A DNA stretch of 40,240 nt from Fuerstiella sp. (GTDB taxonomy: Bacteria; Planctomycetota; Planctomycetia; Planctomycetales; Planctomycetaceae), in NCBI GenBank assembly GCA_029941865.1, contig JAPYTO010000033.1, forward strand, positions 1 to 40,240. The letters run 5' to 3'. The notes under the pieces are model-generated. The model did not search any database. It was given only the letters and a program-made list of their open reading frames with translations, and was not told the DNA's origin. Position 1 is the first letter of the stretch. Each line of letters begins with the position of its first letter. Shown here one piece after another: positions 8,568 to 16,788 of the stretch. The translations under genes were made by a program, and so were the position numbers.

Positions 8568-9617
8568 TTACCCGGTGAAAGGCAGCTTCTTCCAGATCGT
8601 CTGGCGGGCACCGATCAGTATCCCCACGACAAATCCGACAAGGTGTGCCGCATTCGCGACTGGTCCGAGAGCTCCGGTCATGCACAGCACCAGCCATAAG
8701 AAACAATAAACAACAGTCTGCTGCGGAAGTCCAATGCCCAGTTTTGGCTGAGTTTTGCCTTTCATCCAGACGTACCCGATGAGTCCGAAAACGACTCCGG
8801 ACATGCCTCCAAAATATGGACCACTCCAGAATAGCTGGGCAATGTTTGACGTCGCTGCCAGGATTAAGCAGAGCACAATAAATCGAGGTGTTCCGCGCAC
8901 GAATTCAATTCCCAGGCCCATTCCACGCAGCCACATCATGTTAAACAGGATGTGAAGAAGCCCAAGGTGGATGAAGATGGGTGTGATCGGTCGCCATATC
9001 TGGCCACTTTTCATCGTTATCGCTAATGCGCCCGACGTAGCTTTCGTCTTTTCCACAAGCACATTTTTGATCACATTGAAGTCTAAATTCTCCTCTGGAA
9101 AATCAGGTATTCGTGGATAGCCGAGAAACTTAACGCCGTTCTGTTCAAATACCACGGGCGTCTGAACTCCCAGTTTCAACAGCAACTTTGAATTCGGGTC
9201 GTTACATAATTGTGGTCCGAGTGCCCCCATCTTCACGTCTTTCCAGTCCGTGCAAACCAGCGACACCAGTACGCACAGGCCGATCATGATGTAAGTGGCA
9301 GGGTAACAGTGCCACCACGATCCGCCCCATCGTTTCTTCAAACGGTCTTGTTTCCTGTTGGCCTGCTTTTGCAAGCGCTCGGCCTCTCGAAAGACGTGTT
9401 TCACCTTTCGCTCGGCAGCTTCGTACCGGTCGTGATCCGGATCACTCTGGAATTCGCTGAGAATCTGCTCGGCCTTGCTACGATCATCGTCGTTGTGGAC
9501 CCAGAGGATCCACTCACCGTTTTCCTCGTCAAACCCGGCTTCGATGGCCTTTGTCGCCAGGAATGCGGACAGTCGGCGAGCATGTGTTTCGCTGGAAAGA
9601 GTCGTAAGTTCCCGCAT
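8568..9617 (-). CDS. Rhomboid family intramembrane serine protease
   Basis: A 349-residue membrane protease. An N-terminal soluble domain of about 90 residues (RELTTLSSETHARRLSAFL) resembles the GlpG N-domain and is followed by a basic, probably coiled segment. The membrane core shows the loop motif GLLHILFNMMWL, the nucleophile in GGMSGVVFGL, and the dyad histidine in NAAHLVGFVVG, so it should be active. About 95 residues lie between the first helix and the HxxxN helix, an unusually long periplasmic insert. ATG 9617 is chosen over GTG 9632 by protein similarity to other planctomycete rhomboids; AGGTG is 12 bases upstream. It lies just after the GTPase gene and is probably co-transcribed. Substrates are unknown. 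Confidence 0.9.
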   Translation of the reverse strand: MRELTTLSSETHARRLSAFLATKAIEAGFDEENGEWILWVHNDDDRSKAEQILSEFQSDPDHDRYEAAERKVKHVFREAERLQKQANRKQDRLKKRWGGSWWHCYPATYIMIGLCVLVSLVCTDWKDVKMGALGPQLCNDPNSKLLLKLGVQTPVVFEQNGVKFLGYPRIPDFPEENLDFNVIKNVLVEKTKATSGALAITMKSGQIWRPITPIFIHLGLLHILFNMMWLRGMGLGIEFVRGTPRFIVLCLILAATSNIAQLFWSGPYFGGMSGVVFGLIGYVWMKGKTQPKLGIGLPQQTVVYCFLWLVLCMTGALGPVANAAHLVGFVVGILIGARQTIWKKLPFTG

Positions 9618-9664
9618 GAATGTGTGTTTCACCTGGCTGCGTCTGGATGCTGTTTGCGTGTGGG

Positions 9665-10654
9665 TCAGCAGTGTAGCTCAACAACGTCTCCGTCGCGAAG
9701 CCGATAATCGGGTCCGACGACCTGCCCGTCGTGGTCCCCATGCCCCCACAATCGAGCGTGTTTCAGGTTTCTTGCAAGGTCATCGTGAATCTGAGCAGCA
9801 AGATCTTCCACCGTCCCGTTATCGGCAATTGTCAGTGGAGCACCCATGTCTGCGGGTTTTCCCGGTGCCTTCGTGAATACCCTGATGATCTTCAGCAACT
9901 CAAAGCACCGCTGTTTCAGTGTGCTGACGAAATGTTCTTCGCCTAACTCCACACCAATGGACAACGTGTGGTCCACCCACGATTCAAAAAGCAGCTGCGA
10001 ACGCAGCTGGCAGTCCACGTCTGAAGCATGCGTCACGACAAGTCTTGATGCAAGATTGACGATCGAAAAGCTGTTTTTGTCGAAGCCCCCGATTTCCGTC
10101 AATCGTGTTTTGCGGCTTCCGAGCTCCTGAATCACCGCCATCGTTTCTTCCGGAGCTTCGTCCGACGAACCATCAAACACCAGCAGCACGCCGTCCGCCG
10201 TGCGCACCAGATTCAGTAACCACGGCTGCAGTTGTCCGGCTGTAATCGGCGGCGTGTCGACAAGTTGAATCTGAACTCCTTCGTATTCCATCATGGCCGG
10301 AAGCGGTTCGCGAGTCGTGAATGGAAACGGAGCCACGTCCGGTTCAGCTCGCGTCAATTCTTTCAGGATCCTACTCTTGCCGCAGTTCGGCCCTCCAATA
10401 ATCACAATTCGACCAGCACCCTGACGAGGGATTCGGAACGTCTGACCACTCTTTGGCGCATTGATCTGTTGCTTCAGATTCTGACGGGCTTCGCTGAGTC
10501 GGGATTTGATACCCGCCTGAAGTTTGTCCGTTCCCTTGTGTTTCGGCATCAGCTGCAGCATCAGCTGCAAACATTCCACCTGCTCAGCCACCGTCTGCGC
10601 ACGACGATAGTCGCGCTCAGCCTTGTAGTACATGGGAGTCAGATTGGCGGGCAT
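9665..10654 (-). CDS. Obg/DRG-like GTPase with C-terminal TGS domain
   Basis: A 329-residue protein. Residues 1-75 are helical and charged, like the N-terminal region of DRG proteins. The G1 loop GGPNCGKS is at 87-94, a G2-like PFTTREP at about 110-116 and a G3-like DTPP at 133-136. The C-terminal 75 residues form a TGS domain (TVEDLAAQIHDDL, ARLWG, LRDGDVVELH). A canonical NKxD G4 motif is missing; THASD, in the expected region, is the nearest match. OBG-type GTPases act in ribosome assembly or stress signalling; this subgroup's target is unknown. It is the first gene of a GTPase-rhomboid(-DUF5989) series, and a hairpin lies just upstream. Confidence 0.87.
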   Translation of the reverse strand: MPANLTPMYYKAERDYRRAQTVAEQVECLQLMLQLMPKHKGTDKLQAGIKSRLSEARQNLKQQINAPKSGQTFRIPRQGAGRIVIIGGPNCGKSRILKELTRAEPDVAPFPFTTREPLPAMMEYEGVQIQLVDTPPITAGQLQPWLLNLVRTADGVLLVFDGSSDEAPEETMAVIQELGSRKTRLTEIGGFDKNSFSIVNLASRLVVTHASDVDCQLRSQLLFESWVDHTLSIGVELGEEHFVSTLKQRCFELLKIIRVFTKAPGKPADMGAPLTIADNGTVEDLAAQIHDDLARNLKHARLWGHGDHDGQVVGPDYRLRDGDVVELHC

Positions 10655-10680
10655 TTGCTTGGATTTTGGCTGACATATCT

Positions 10681-10711
10681 CGGCCGTGCTGTTGAGTCAG
10701 AAGCACGGCCG
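10681..10711 (-). promoter_or_regulatory. Hairpin in the upstream region of the GTPase gene
   Basis: A perfect 10-bp inverted repeat (arms 10681-10690 and 10702-10711, CGGCCGTGCT/AGCACGGCCG) with an 11-base spacer, ending 26 bases upstream of the GTPase start. No gene reads into it from the other side, so it is not an ordinary terminator. It could be a leader structure or an operator. Confidence 0.45.
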
Positions 10712-10884
10712 TTTGATTGATGTGGAAGACGGTCGTGATCTTAGCCTCAATGGTGCACCGGGTCATAGAGTGGCATCTGTAGGTGTTCATACCAACCATA
10801 TCGCACAGCGGACGACGGAGAAGCAAACGAGCTGCTACTTCGTTTTTGCCACGTCAAAATGAAAGACGGACGCACGCTTCTGTG

Positions 10885-10890
10885 TATAAT
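10885..10890 (+). promoter_or_regulatory. Candidate -10 element for the VWA gene
   Basis: A perfect TATAAT lies 45 bases before the ATG of the VWA gene, in the divergent interval with the GTPase gene. No good -35 match lies 16-18 bases upstream, so the assignment is tentative. Confidence 0.35.
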
Positions 10891-10935
10891 CGGCGACCAC
10901 GACACCCATGATCAACGTTTCAGCGATCGGTCCTG

Positions 10936-12645
10936 ATGCCAACCTCACGCAACCATCCGCACCGTGGCGGAATCATCCATACGTACCAGAAGTACGATCC
11001 GGGCAAGTTTCCGTCGCCCGGCGAACCGCCGCCGGACCTTGTGTCGCCGGTGTTCGAACACATGCTGCAGTTCGGTTCCATGCGCGAGTTCTCGGAAGAA
11101 GAAATCGCCAATGCCATTCGACTGGATCCGGGGCAATTTGCCGGACTCGGCCCCTCGCTCGACCAACTGATCCAGATGCTGGAGGAACGAAAACAGCGGA
11201 TTCTGGCGAAATACGAAACTGAGACGGTTCAGAACAGGATCGCCAAAAAATATCGGAAGGACGTTCAGGCGGCTCGACCGTCCGGCAAGCCTTCGAAACT
11301 GTTCAACCGTGCTGTCCGTGATGAGCAGATCTATCAGCTGGAACATCTGTGGTATCAGGCGGAACGGTCTGATCCGCGATTCGCGTCACAGATTCTGAGG
11401 CTTATGGAAACGCTGGGCCAGAAGTACCAGATCGATCATCTGGCGTCGGAATATGATTTCACCGGTCGGGAATCGATGACGATTCCGCAGGCGATTGAGC
11501 TGCTGGAGGAATTGCAGAAAATCGATGAGTTGTTGAAGCAACTCGAAGACGCCAAAGAGAACGCTCAGCTGGCCATTATTGATCTGGATGAACTTTCCGA
11601 GTTTGCCGATGCCGACGCCATAGAGAACATCAGCCGGTTTCAGGAACAGGTGCAGCAGTACCTGAAGGACATGATGGAAAGCCAGGGCGTGTCAGGCCCG
11701 GATGGCAAGGTCCATCTGTCCCCCAAAGCGTACCGGCTGTTTCAGGGTAAACTGCTGGAGCGCATCTTCAGCAATCTGGAAGCTTCAAAGTCCGGGCGGC
11801 ATCAGGGTCCGGTTGATGGCGAAGGGGCCGTGGAGACTCAGCGGACACGGCCGTACGAATTTGGCGACTCGGTCACTCAGATGGACATTCCACAGACCAT
11901 GATCAACGCCATGGTAAGGCAGGGGCGGGAACGTCCGATCCGTCTGCGACAGGACGACATCGAAATCCACAAGACGCGAAACAACCCCAAATGCGCTACT
12001 GTCGTGTTGATGGACATGAGCGGTTCCATGCGCTACGACGGACAATACGTGAACGTCAAACGCATGGCCCTGGCGCTGAATGGATTGATCACGGGCGACT
12101 ATCCGGGCGATTTTCTGCGCTTCATTGAAATCGCAACTTTCGCCAAAGTCGTGCCGCCGGGCGATCTGATTTCGCTGCTGCCGAAGATCCCGACCATCAC
12201 CAATCCCGTGGTGCGGCTGCGAGCCGACATGAGTCGCGACGATATCAGCGAAATGCACATCCCGCCGCACTTCACAAACATCCAGCACGGAATGCAGATG
12301 GCTCGTCAGTTTCTGGCCGTGCAGGACACTCCCAACCGGCAGGTCATATTGATTACCGATGGACTGCCAACGGCTCATTTTGAAGGCAGTGACCTGTACA
12401 TGTTGTACCCCCCCGATCCGGAAACAGAAAAGGCGACGATGCGGGAAGGCATGCTGTGCAACCGCGAAGACATCACAATCAACATTTTTCTGCTGCCCAG
12501 CTGGTCGCAGTCTCACGAAGACGTCCAGTTTGCTCACCGGCTGGCGGAAAGTACCGGTGGCCGCGTGTTCTTCACGGCGGGCAGCGATCTGGATCGCTAT
12601 GTGGTCTGGGACTACGTCAGTCATCGCCGCGAGATTATCGGGTAG
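10936..12645 (+). CDS. VWA domain-containing protein
   Basis: A 569-residue, probably cytoplasmic protein with no signal peptide. The N-terminal two thirds are helical and charged, with coiled-coil-like segments at about residues 190-250. The C-terminal third is a von Willebrand A domain with an intact metal-site motif DMSGS at 360-364 and an ITDGLPT segment. Bacterial cytoplasmic VWA proteins of this type usually work with MoxR-type AAA ATPases as metal-insertion or assembly factors; no AAA partner is adjacent here. No clear ribosome site precedes ATG 10936. It is followed 66 bases later by a small membrane protein gene on the same strand. Specific function unknown. Confidence 0.85.
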   Translation: MPTSRNHPHRGGIIHTYQKYDPGKFPSPGEPPPDLVSPVFEHMLQFGSMREFSEEEIANAIRLDPGQFAGLGPSLDQLIQMLEERKQRILAKYETETVQNRIAKKYRKDVQAARPSGKPSKLFNRAVRDEQIYQLEHLWYQAERSDPRFASQILRLMETLGQKYQIDHLASEYDFTGRESMTIPQAIELLEELQKIDELLKQLEDAKENAQLAIIDLDELSEFADADAIENISRFQEQVQQYLKDMMESQGVSGPDGKVHLSPKAYRLFQGKLLERIFSNLEASKSGRHQGPVDGEGAVETQRTRPYEFGDSVTQMDIPQTMINAMVRQGRERPIRLRQDDIEIHKTRNNPKCATVVLMDMSGSMRYDGQYVNVKRMALALNGLITGDYPGDFLRFIEIATFAKVVPPGDLISLLPKIPTITNPVVRLRADMSRDDISEMHIPPHFTNIQHGMQMARQFLAVQDTPNRQVILITDGLPTAHFEGSDLYMLYPPDPETEKATMREGMLCNREDITINIFLLPSWSQSHEDVQFAHRLAESTGGRVFFTAGSDLDRYVVWDYVSHRREIIG

Positions 12646-12711
12646 CACCGCGAAGGACGGAGACTCTGTCTCCCATTGAAGCAAAACGGATTTCCAGTAG
12701 CATCACCCATT

Positions 12712-13419
12712 ATGAAGAAAGAACAATTCAACACGTGGCTGTCGAGCAAAGTGGAACTGCAGGCAAAGATCACAATCGGTGCCTGTGTGGCCATGGCTTG
12801 CATAGGCCTGCTGGCGTTCCTTATACAGGGAGGGTTTCTGTATCTGGCGTTGTCTGCGGGATATGGCAGCCTGCTGGCCACCGTCATCGTGTTGGCAATT
12901 TTCGGCGGAATGGGGCTGTACACCTTCCGGACGGCACCACGCACGCTGTGTGACGGACGACACAAGCTCCAGATTGACGACAACAAAGTCACCATTCGAG
13001 TCGCTCCGACAATGTCGAGCACATGGACCTATGCGATCGGAAGTCTTGAATCTGATCAGTCCATTCCCGAGCGAATTTTCGGCATCATGATGATCGTGCC
13101 ACGAATGCTGTGGACCGCATCGTATGTCTTTAATCGCATCGATGAAGTGAAGCAGATTGACGTGGTAGAATGCGGCAAAGTCCTGCGGTTGCTGCTGAAG
13201 AAGTCGGAACGCGTGGATGCCGCAGATATCGCGTCAAAATTCAGTCGAATGGATCTGCCAAAAACACTGCGTCAGGTCTCGTTGGTGGACGGTGTTGTGT
13301 TCCTCACCAAAGACGGCGTCGGCCTTAGCCTGGCAAAACGGTTTACCGAAATGTTGGAAAAGGATCTCTACGGCGACTCAAGACAGGTGTCGGCAGCGTC
13401 GCCGTTTGACAGCGAATAA
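12712..13419 (+). CDS. Hypothetical membrane protein
   Basis: A 235-residue protein not recognised as a known family. Two membrane helices lie near the N-terminus (about residues 18-38 and 43-62), followed by a soluble domain of about 170 residues. The domain starts with a strand-rich segment (KLQIDDNKVTIRVAP) that resembles PH-like membrane-anchored domains only in general pattern. ATG 12712 is taken as start; a TTG at 12676 would add 12 residues. It may be co-transcribed with the VWA gene and is closed by a large terminator-like hairpin. Confidence 0.65.
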   Translation: MKKEQFNTWLSSKVELQAKITIGACVAMACIGLLAFLIQGGFLYLALSAGYGSLLATVIVLAIFGGMGLYTFRTAPRTLCDGRHKLQIDDNKVTIRVAPTMSSTWTYAIGSLESDQSIPERIFGIMMIVPRMLWTASYVFNRIDEVKQIDVVECGKVLRLLLKKSERVDAADIASKFSRMDLPKTLRQVSLVDGVVFLTKDGVGLSLAKRFTEMLEKDLYGDSRQVSAASPFDSE

Positions 13420-13432
13420 AGATCACCGGACT

Positions 13433-13505
13433 GTCATTCTGAATCCAGGGTAATCGACCCGCTTCGCCGTTGGATTACCCTGAATTTAGGGCAGAATGAC
13501 TTTTT
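13433..13505 (+). terminator. Large two-tier hairpin with T5 tail
   Basis: Outer arms 13433-13441 and 13492-13500 (GTCATTCTG/CAGAATGAC) enclose inner arms 13446-13455 and 13473-13482 (CAGGGTAATC/GATTACCCTG). Five Ts follow immediately at 13501-13505. It begins 13 bases after the membrane-protein stop, so termination is the simplest role. The long two-level palindrome is also the shape of a small dispersed repeat. Confidence 0.75.
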
Positions 13506-13615
13506 CCTGTCGTCCAGCGAAGTGAAAATGTTAGTCGCATGATCTAGAATCGCAGCACAGAGTCCCGATCGATTTCCGTCCGGACCTGTGACTTTCAGAT
13601 GACGCTCAGCTGCCA

Positions 13616-14587
13616 ATGCAACAACCCGCTGAAGACTTCAGGACGGATCGACTGATCTCCATCGTCATCCCTGTATTTAACGGAGCCGACTCGATTGGTC
13701 ATGTGGTGGAGCGAGTGCGGGCTACGTTTCACAACCAGCAATTCGAAATCGTGCTGGTCAACGACGCCTCGCATGACGACAGCGAACAGGTCTGTCAGGA
13801 ATTGGTCGAGCGGTTTTCCGAGTCGGTGGTCCTGGTACAGCTGTCGCGAAACTTCGGCGAGCACAACGCAGTGCTGGCGGGTCTGCGATTGTCTCGCGGC
13901 GACTATGTCGCGGTGATGGATGACGACGCACAGAACCCACCGGAAGAAATCCCTCGGATGCTCGCCGCTCTGGAAGAAAAAAACCTGGACGTTGTCTACG
14001 GCCGATACGTTGGCCGGAAACACAGTCTCGGTCGGCGTGTTGGCAGTTGGCTCAACGATCGCATGGCGACCATCATGCTCCGTAAACCGCCCGACCTGTA
14101 TCTGTCCAGTTTCAAAATCATGAATCGATTTATCGTCGACCAGATTAGTCGGTACGGCGGCCCATTCCCCTACATCGATGGCCTGATTTTCCGAGCTTCC
14201 ACTCGCGTCGACCAGATTGATGTGAAACACGATGAACGTCTATCGGGGGCCTCTAACTACACGCTTCGACGGCTGATCAGACTGTGGCTGAATATGTTTC
14301 TGGGGTTTTCGATCATTCCGCTGCGAGCTTCCGTGGTACTTGGCTTCTGCGCATCGTTTCTCAGTTTCCTGGGAATCGTAGCCATCGTCGTCGACAAGAT
14401 CTGGGTCAATCCCCAGCTGACTGTGGGCATTCCAACGGTGTTGGCCTGCATCGTGTTTTTCTCGGGCGTGCAGCTGATCGTGCTGGGTGCGGTCGGCGAA
14501 TATGTCGGTCGGATTTTTCTGGACGGCAGCGGCATGCCCCAATCCGTTGTGCGTTACGTTCGACGAGGCGGGCAGGACGATGAGTGA
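13616..14587 (+). CDS. Polyprenyl-phosphate glycosyltransferase, ArnC/GtrB-like GT2
   Basis: A 323-residue protein: GT2 catalytic domain (SIVIPVFNGADSI at the N-terminus, metal-binding acidic cluster in VMDDDAQNPPEEI), the LYLSSFK block typical of ArnC/GtrB enzymes, then two C-terminal membrane helices (about residues 235-260 and 270-297). These enzymes move a sugar from its nucleotide to undecaprenyl phosphate on the cytoplasmic face, providing a donor for a periplasmic GT-C enzyme. Start ATG 13616. It is first in an operon with an SDR (8-bp overlap), an aminotransferase and a methyltransferase; a GT-C protein is encoded opposite. The exact sugar is unknown. Confidence 0.9.
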   Translation: MQQPAEDFRTDRLISIVIPVFNGADSIGHVVERVRATFHNQQFEIVLVNDASHDDSEQVCQELVERFSESVVLVQLSRNFGEHNAVLAGLRLSRGDYVAVMDDDAQNPPEEIPRMLAALEEKNLDVVYGRYVGRKHSLGRRVGSWLNDRMATIMLRKPPDLYLSSFKIMNRFIVDQISRYGGPFPYIDGLIFRASTRVDQIDVKHDERLSGASNYTLRRLIRLWLNMFLGFSIIPLRASVVLGFCASFLSFLGIVAIVVDKIWVNPQLTVGIPTVLACIVFFSGVQLIVLGAVGEYVGRIFLDGSGMPQSVVRYVRRGGQDDE

Positions 14588-15593
14588 CCAGAACAGGAAC
14601 GGCAACTACTACGCCGACAGGCGAGTCCTGATCACCGGCGGCCTGGGCTTTATCGGCAGCAATCTGGCACACGCTCTTGTCGATGCCGGAAGCACTGTGA
14701 CTCTGGTCGATTCGATGATCCCTCGATACGGAGCGTCGCTGAAGAACATTGACGGCCTGAAAGACCGCGTCTCGATTAACTACTCGGACATTCGAGATCA
14801 ATACAGTCTGAGTCACCTGGTTCGGGAACAGGACGTCATCTTCAGCCTGGCCGGCCAGGTGAGCCATCTGGAGAGCATGTCCGATCCAATGACCGATCTG
14901 GATATCAACTGCCGCAGCCAGTTGTCATTGCTGGAATGCTGCCGCAGCGTCAATCCATCGGCACGTATTGTGTTTGCCAGCACCCGACAGATTTATGGCC
15001 GGCCGCAGTTTCTGCCTGTCACCGAGGAGCACCCTCTCGACCCGGCCGACGTCAACGGCATCAACAAGCTGGCCGCCGAGATGTACTACACGCTGTATTC
15101 CAAGGTCTACGGAATGCACACGGTGAGCCTGCGTCTGACCAACACCTACGGTCCGCGAATGGATATCAACAGCCAGCACAAGGGATTCGTCGGTGTGTTT
15201 CTGCGGCAGGCATTGCGGGGCGAGCCAATCGAACTGTTTGGCACCGGCGAACAGCGGCGGGATTTTAATCACGTCGCCGATGTTGTGACGGCTCTGCTGC
15301 TGGCCGGACAGCATGATGAACTACGAGGTTCCTCATTCAACCTCGGCCATGATGAGCATTACAGTCTGATTCAGTTCGTCGAGATTCTTCGCCAGCTGTT
15401 ACCATTCGAATTTCAAACCGTGCCGTTTCCCGACGAGCGACAGGCCATCGACATCGGTCACTATTATGGCGACTCAAGCAGGTTTCGCGAGATGACAGGA
15501 TGGGCTCCCGCATATGACCTGCCACGGGGACTCAGCGATACGGTTCAGTTTTTTCAGCAGCGTCCTCACACGTATTCCGAGTCGCTGGTCTGA
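14580..15593 (+). CDS. NAD-dependent nucleotide-sugar SDR with Tyr-to-Asn in the YxxxK site
   Basis: A 337-residue extended SDR with the NAD-binding TGGLGFIG at 19-26 and a FASTRQIYG strand where the Ser/Thr active-site residues sit. The usual YxxxK is NGINK at 159-163: the Lys is present but the catalytic Tyr position is Asn159. A SLRLTNTYGPR block and an RRDFNHVADV block support nucleotide-sugar binding. ATG 14580 overlaps the upstream gene by 8 bases, and a longer frame from 14487 is rejected. I recall a subgroup of SDRs with a DVNGINK sequence, so this is probably a family trait rather than decay. It likely prepares the sugar used by the aminotransferase downstream, by analogy with Arn. 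Confidence 0.87.
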   Translation: MSDQNRNGNYYADRRVLITGGLGFIGSNLAHALVDAGSTVTLVDSMIPRYGASLKNIDGLKDRVSINYSDIRDQYSLSHLVREQDVIFSLAGQVSHLESMSDPMTDLDINCRSQLSLLECCRSVNPSARIVFASTRQIYGRPQFLPVTEEHPLDPADVNGINKLAAEMYYTLYSKVYGMHTVSLRLTNTYGPRMDINSQHKGFVGVFLRQALRGEPIELFGTGEQRRDFNHVADVVTALLLAGQHDELRGSSFNLGHDEHYSLIQFVEILRQLLPFEFQTVPFPDERQAIDIGHYYGDSSRFREMTGWAPAYDLPRGLSDTVQFFQQRPHTYSESLV

Positions 15594-15639
15594 GATATCG
15601 TCTGTCCTGAATGAGGCTCACGGAACTGAGAACGGCTGC

Positions 15640-16788
15640 ATGACGGATTCTTCACTCGACAGTTCGCACGAAATTCCAGCCGCCGCGTTTCGGCGGTCAC
15701 TCGCGAACAGGCACGCGCACGCTGCAGAAGCGATGCGGCGAGTTCTGTCATCGGGACAGCTGATTCTCGGCACCGAGGTGTCCGATTTCGAAACGGAGTT
15801 CGCGGCATTTACAGGCACGCAGCATGCCGTCGGCGTCGCCTCGGGCACAGACGCTCTGATCCTTGCACTGCGTGCACTTGAGATCGGCCCCGAAGATGAG
15901 GTTATCTGCGTCGCGAATGGTCCGGTGCCAACTGTGGCGGCAATTCGGGCTGTCGGCGCGACTCCTCGATTTGTCGATGTCGATTCGGGCACGCTGCAGC
16001 TTGACGTGAACCTTGTCGAGATGGCTCTGACAACTCGCACGCGATGTCTGCTACCCGTTCACCTTTACGGTTGTCCGGTTGACCTCGACCCACTGGTGAG
16101 TCTTGCCGAATCTCACAATCTAAAATTGATTGAGGACTGCGCTCAGGCTCACGGTGCTCGCTACGGCAACCGGCATGTCGGCACGTCCGCAGCGATCGGC
16201 TGTTTTTCGTTTTATCCGACAAAAAACCTGGCAGCACTGGGAGATGCCGGAGCCTGCATCACCAATGACCCGAACCTCGATCAGCGGTTGCGGGAATTGC
16301 GAATGTATGGGTTTCGCGGTCGAGCGATCGCGGAAATCGACGGCATGAACAGTCGGCTTGATGAGCTTCAGGCCGCGTTGCTCCGACCGGCACTGGCGGC
16401 GCTGCCCGCAGCGCTGCAGCAGCGATCCGAACACGCCGCCGCCTATCTCAGTGGTCTTAACTCCGACCTGCTGCGTCTGCCCAATGTAACAGCGCGCGGC
16501 ACGGCCGCATGGCATCAGTTCGTCATCCGATCGCCGAACCGCGACGCAATTCAGCGACTGCTGCGAGAGGACTCAATCCTCTGCGGAATTCACTACGCCT
16601 GGCCCGTGCATCTGATGCCCGCGTACAAAGACCCTGGCGACGGAGCCCCGTCTCTCCCGGTAACTGAACAGGCGTGCGACGAGGTGCTGTCGCTGCCAAT
16701 TCTTCCCGAGCTGACATCGGACGAGATCTCGCGAGTGATCGACGCCGTGAACCGAACCGCATTACAGCAGGAATCACATTCACGATGA
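15640..16788 (+). CDS. DegT/DnrJ/EryC1/StrS aminotransferase
   Basis: A 382-residue PLP-dependent sugar aminotransferase. Seen: GVASGTDALILAL (phosphate loop, about 65-77), the EDCAQAHGA block with the PLP-ring Asp166, and the Schiff-base Lys195 in FYPTKNLAALGD. Enzymes of this family (ArnB, PseC, WecE) convert keto-sugar nucleotides to amino sugars with glutamate. ATG 15640 is chosen because the family alignment starts shortly after; the open frame from 15514 runs back into the SDR gene. It sits 46 bases after the SDR gene and overlaps the methyltransferase by 4 bases, strong operon evidence. Stereochemistry of the product is not predictable. Confidence 0.93.
   Translation: MTDSSLDSSHEIPAAAFRRSLANRHAHAAEAMRRVLSSGQLILGTEVSDFETEFAAFTGTQHAVGVASGTDALILALRALEIGPEDEVICVANGPVPTVAAIRAVGATPRFVDVDSGTLQLDVNLVEMALTTRTRCLLPVHLYGCPVDLDPLVSLAESHNLKLIEDCAQAHGARYGNRHVGTSAAIGCFSFYPTKNLAALGDAGACITNDPNLDQRLRELRMYGFRGRAIAEIDGMNSRLDELQAALLRPALAALPAALQQRSEHAAAYLSGLNSDLLRLPNVTARGTAAWHQFVIRSPNRDAIQRLLREDSILCGIHYAWPVHLMPAYKDPGDGAPSLPVTEQACDEVLSLPILPELTSDEISRVIDAVNRTALQQESHSR

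Noticed and set aside
11785..12684. Long minus-strand open frame (299 codons) inside the VWA gene
   Set aside because: It is the shadow of a clearly conserved VWA coding sequence and has no recognisable protein features.
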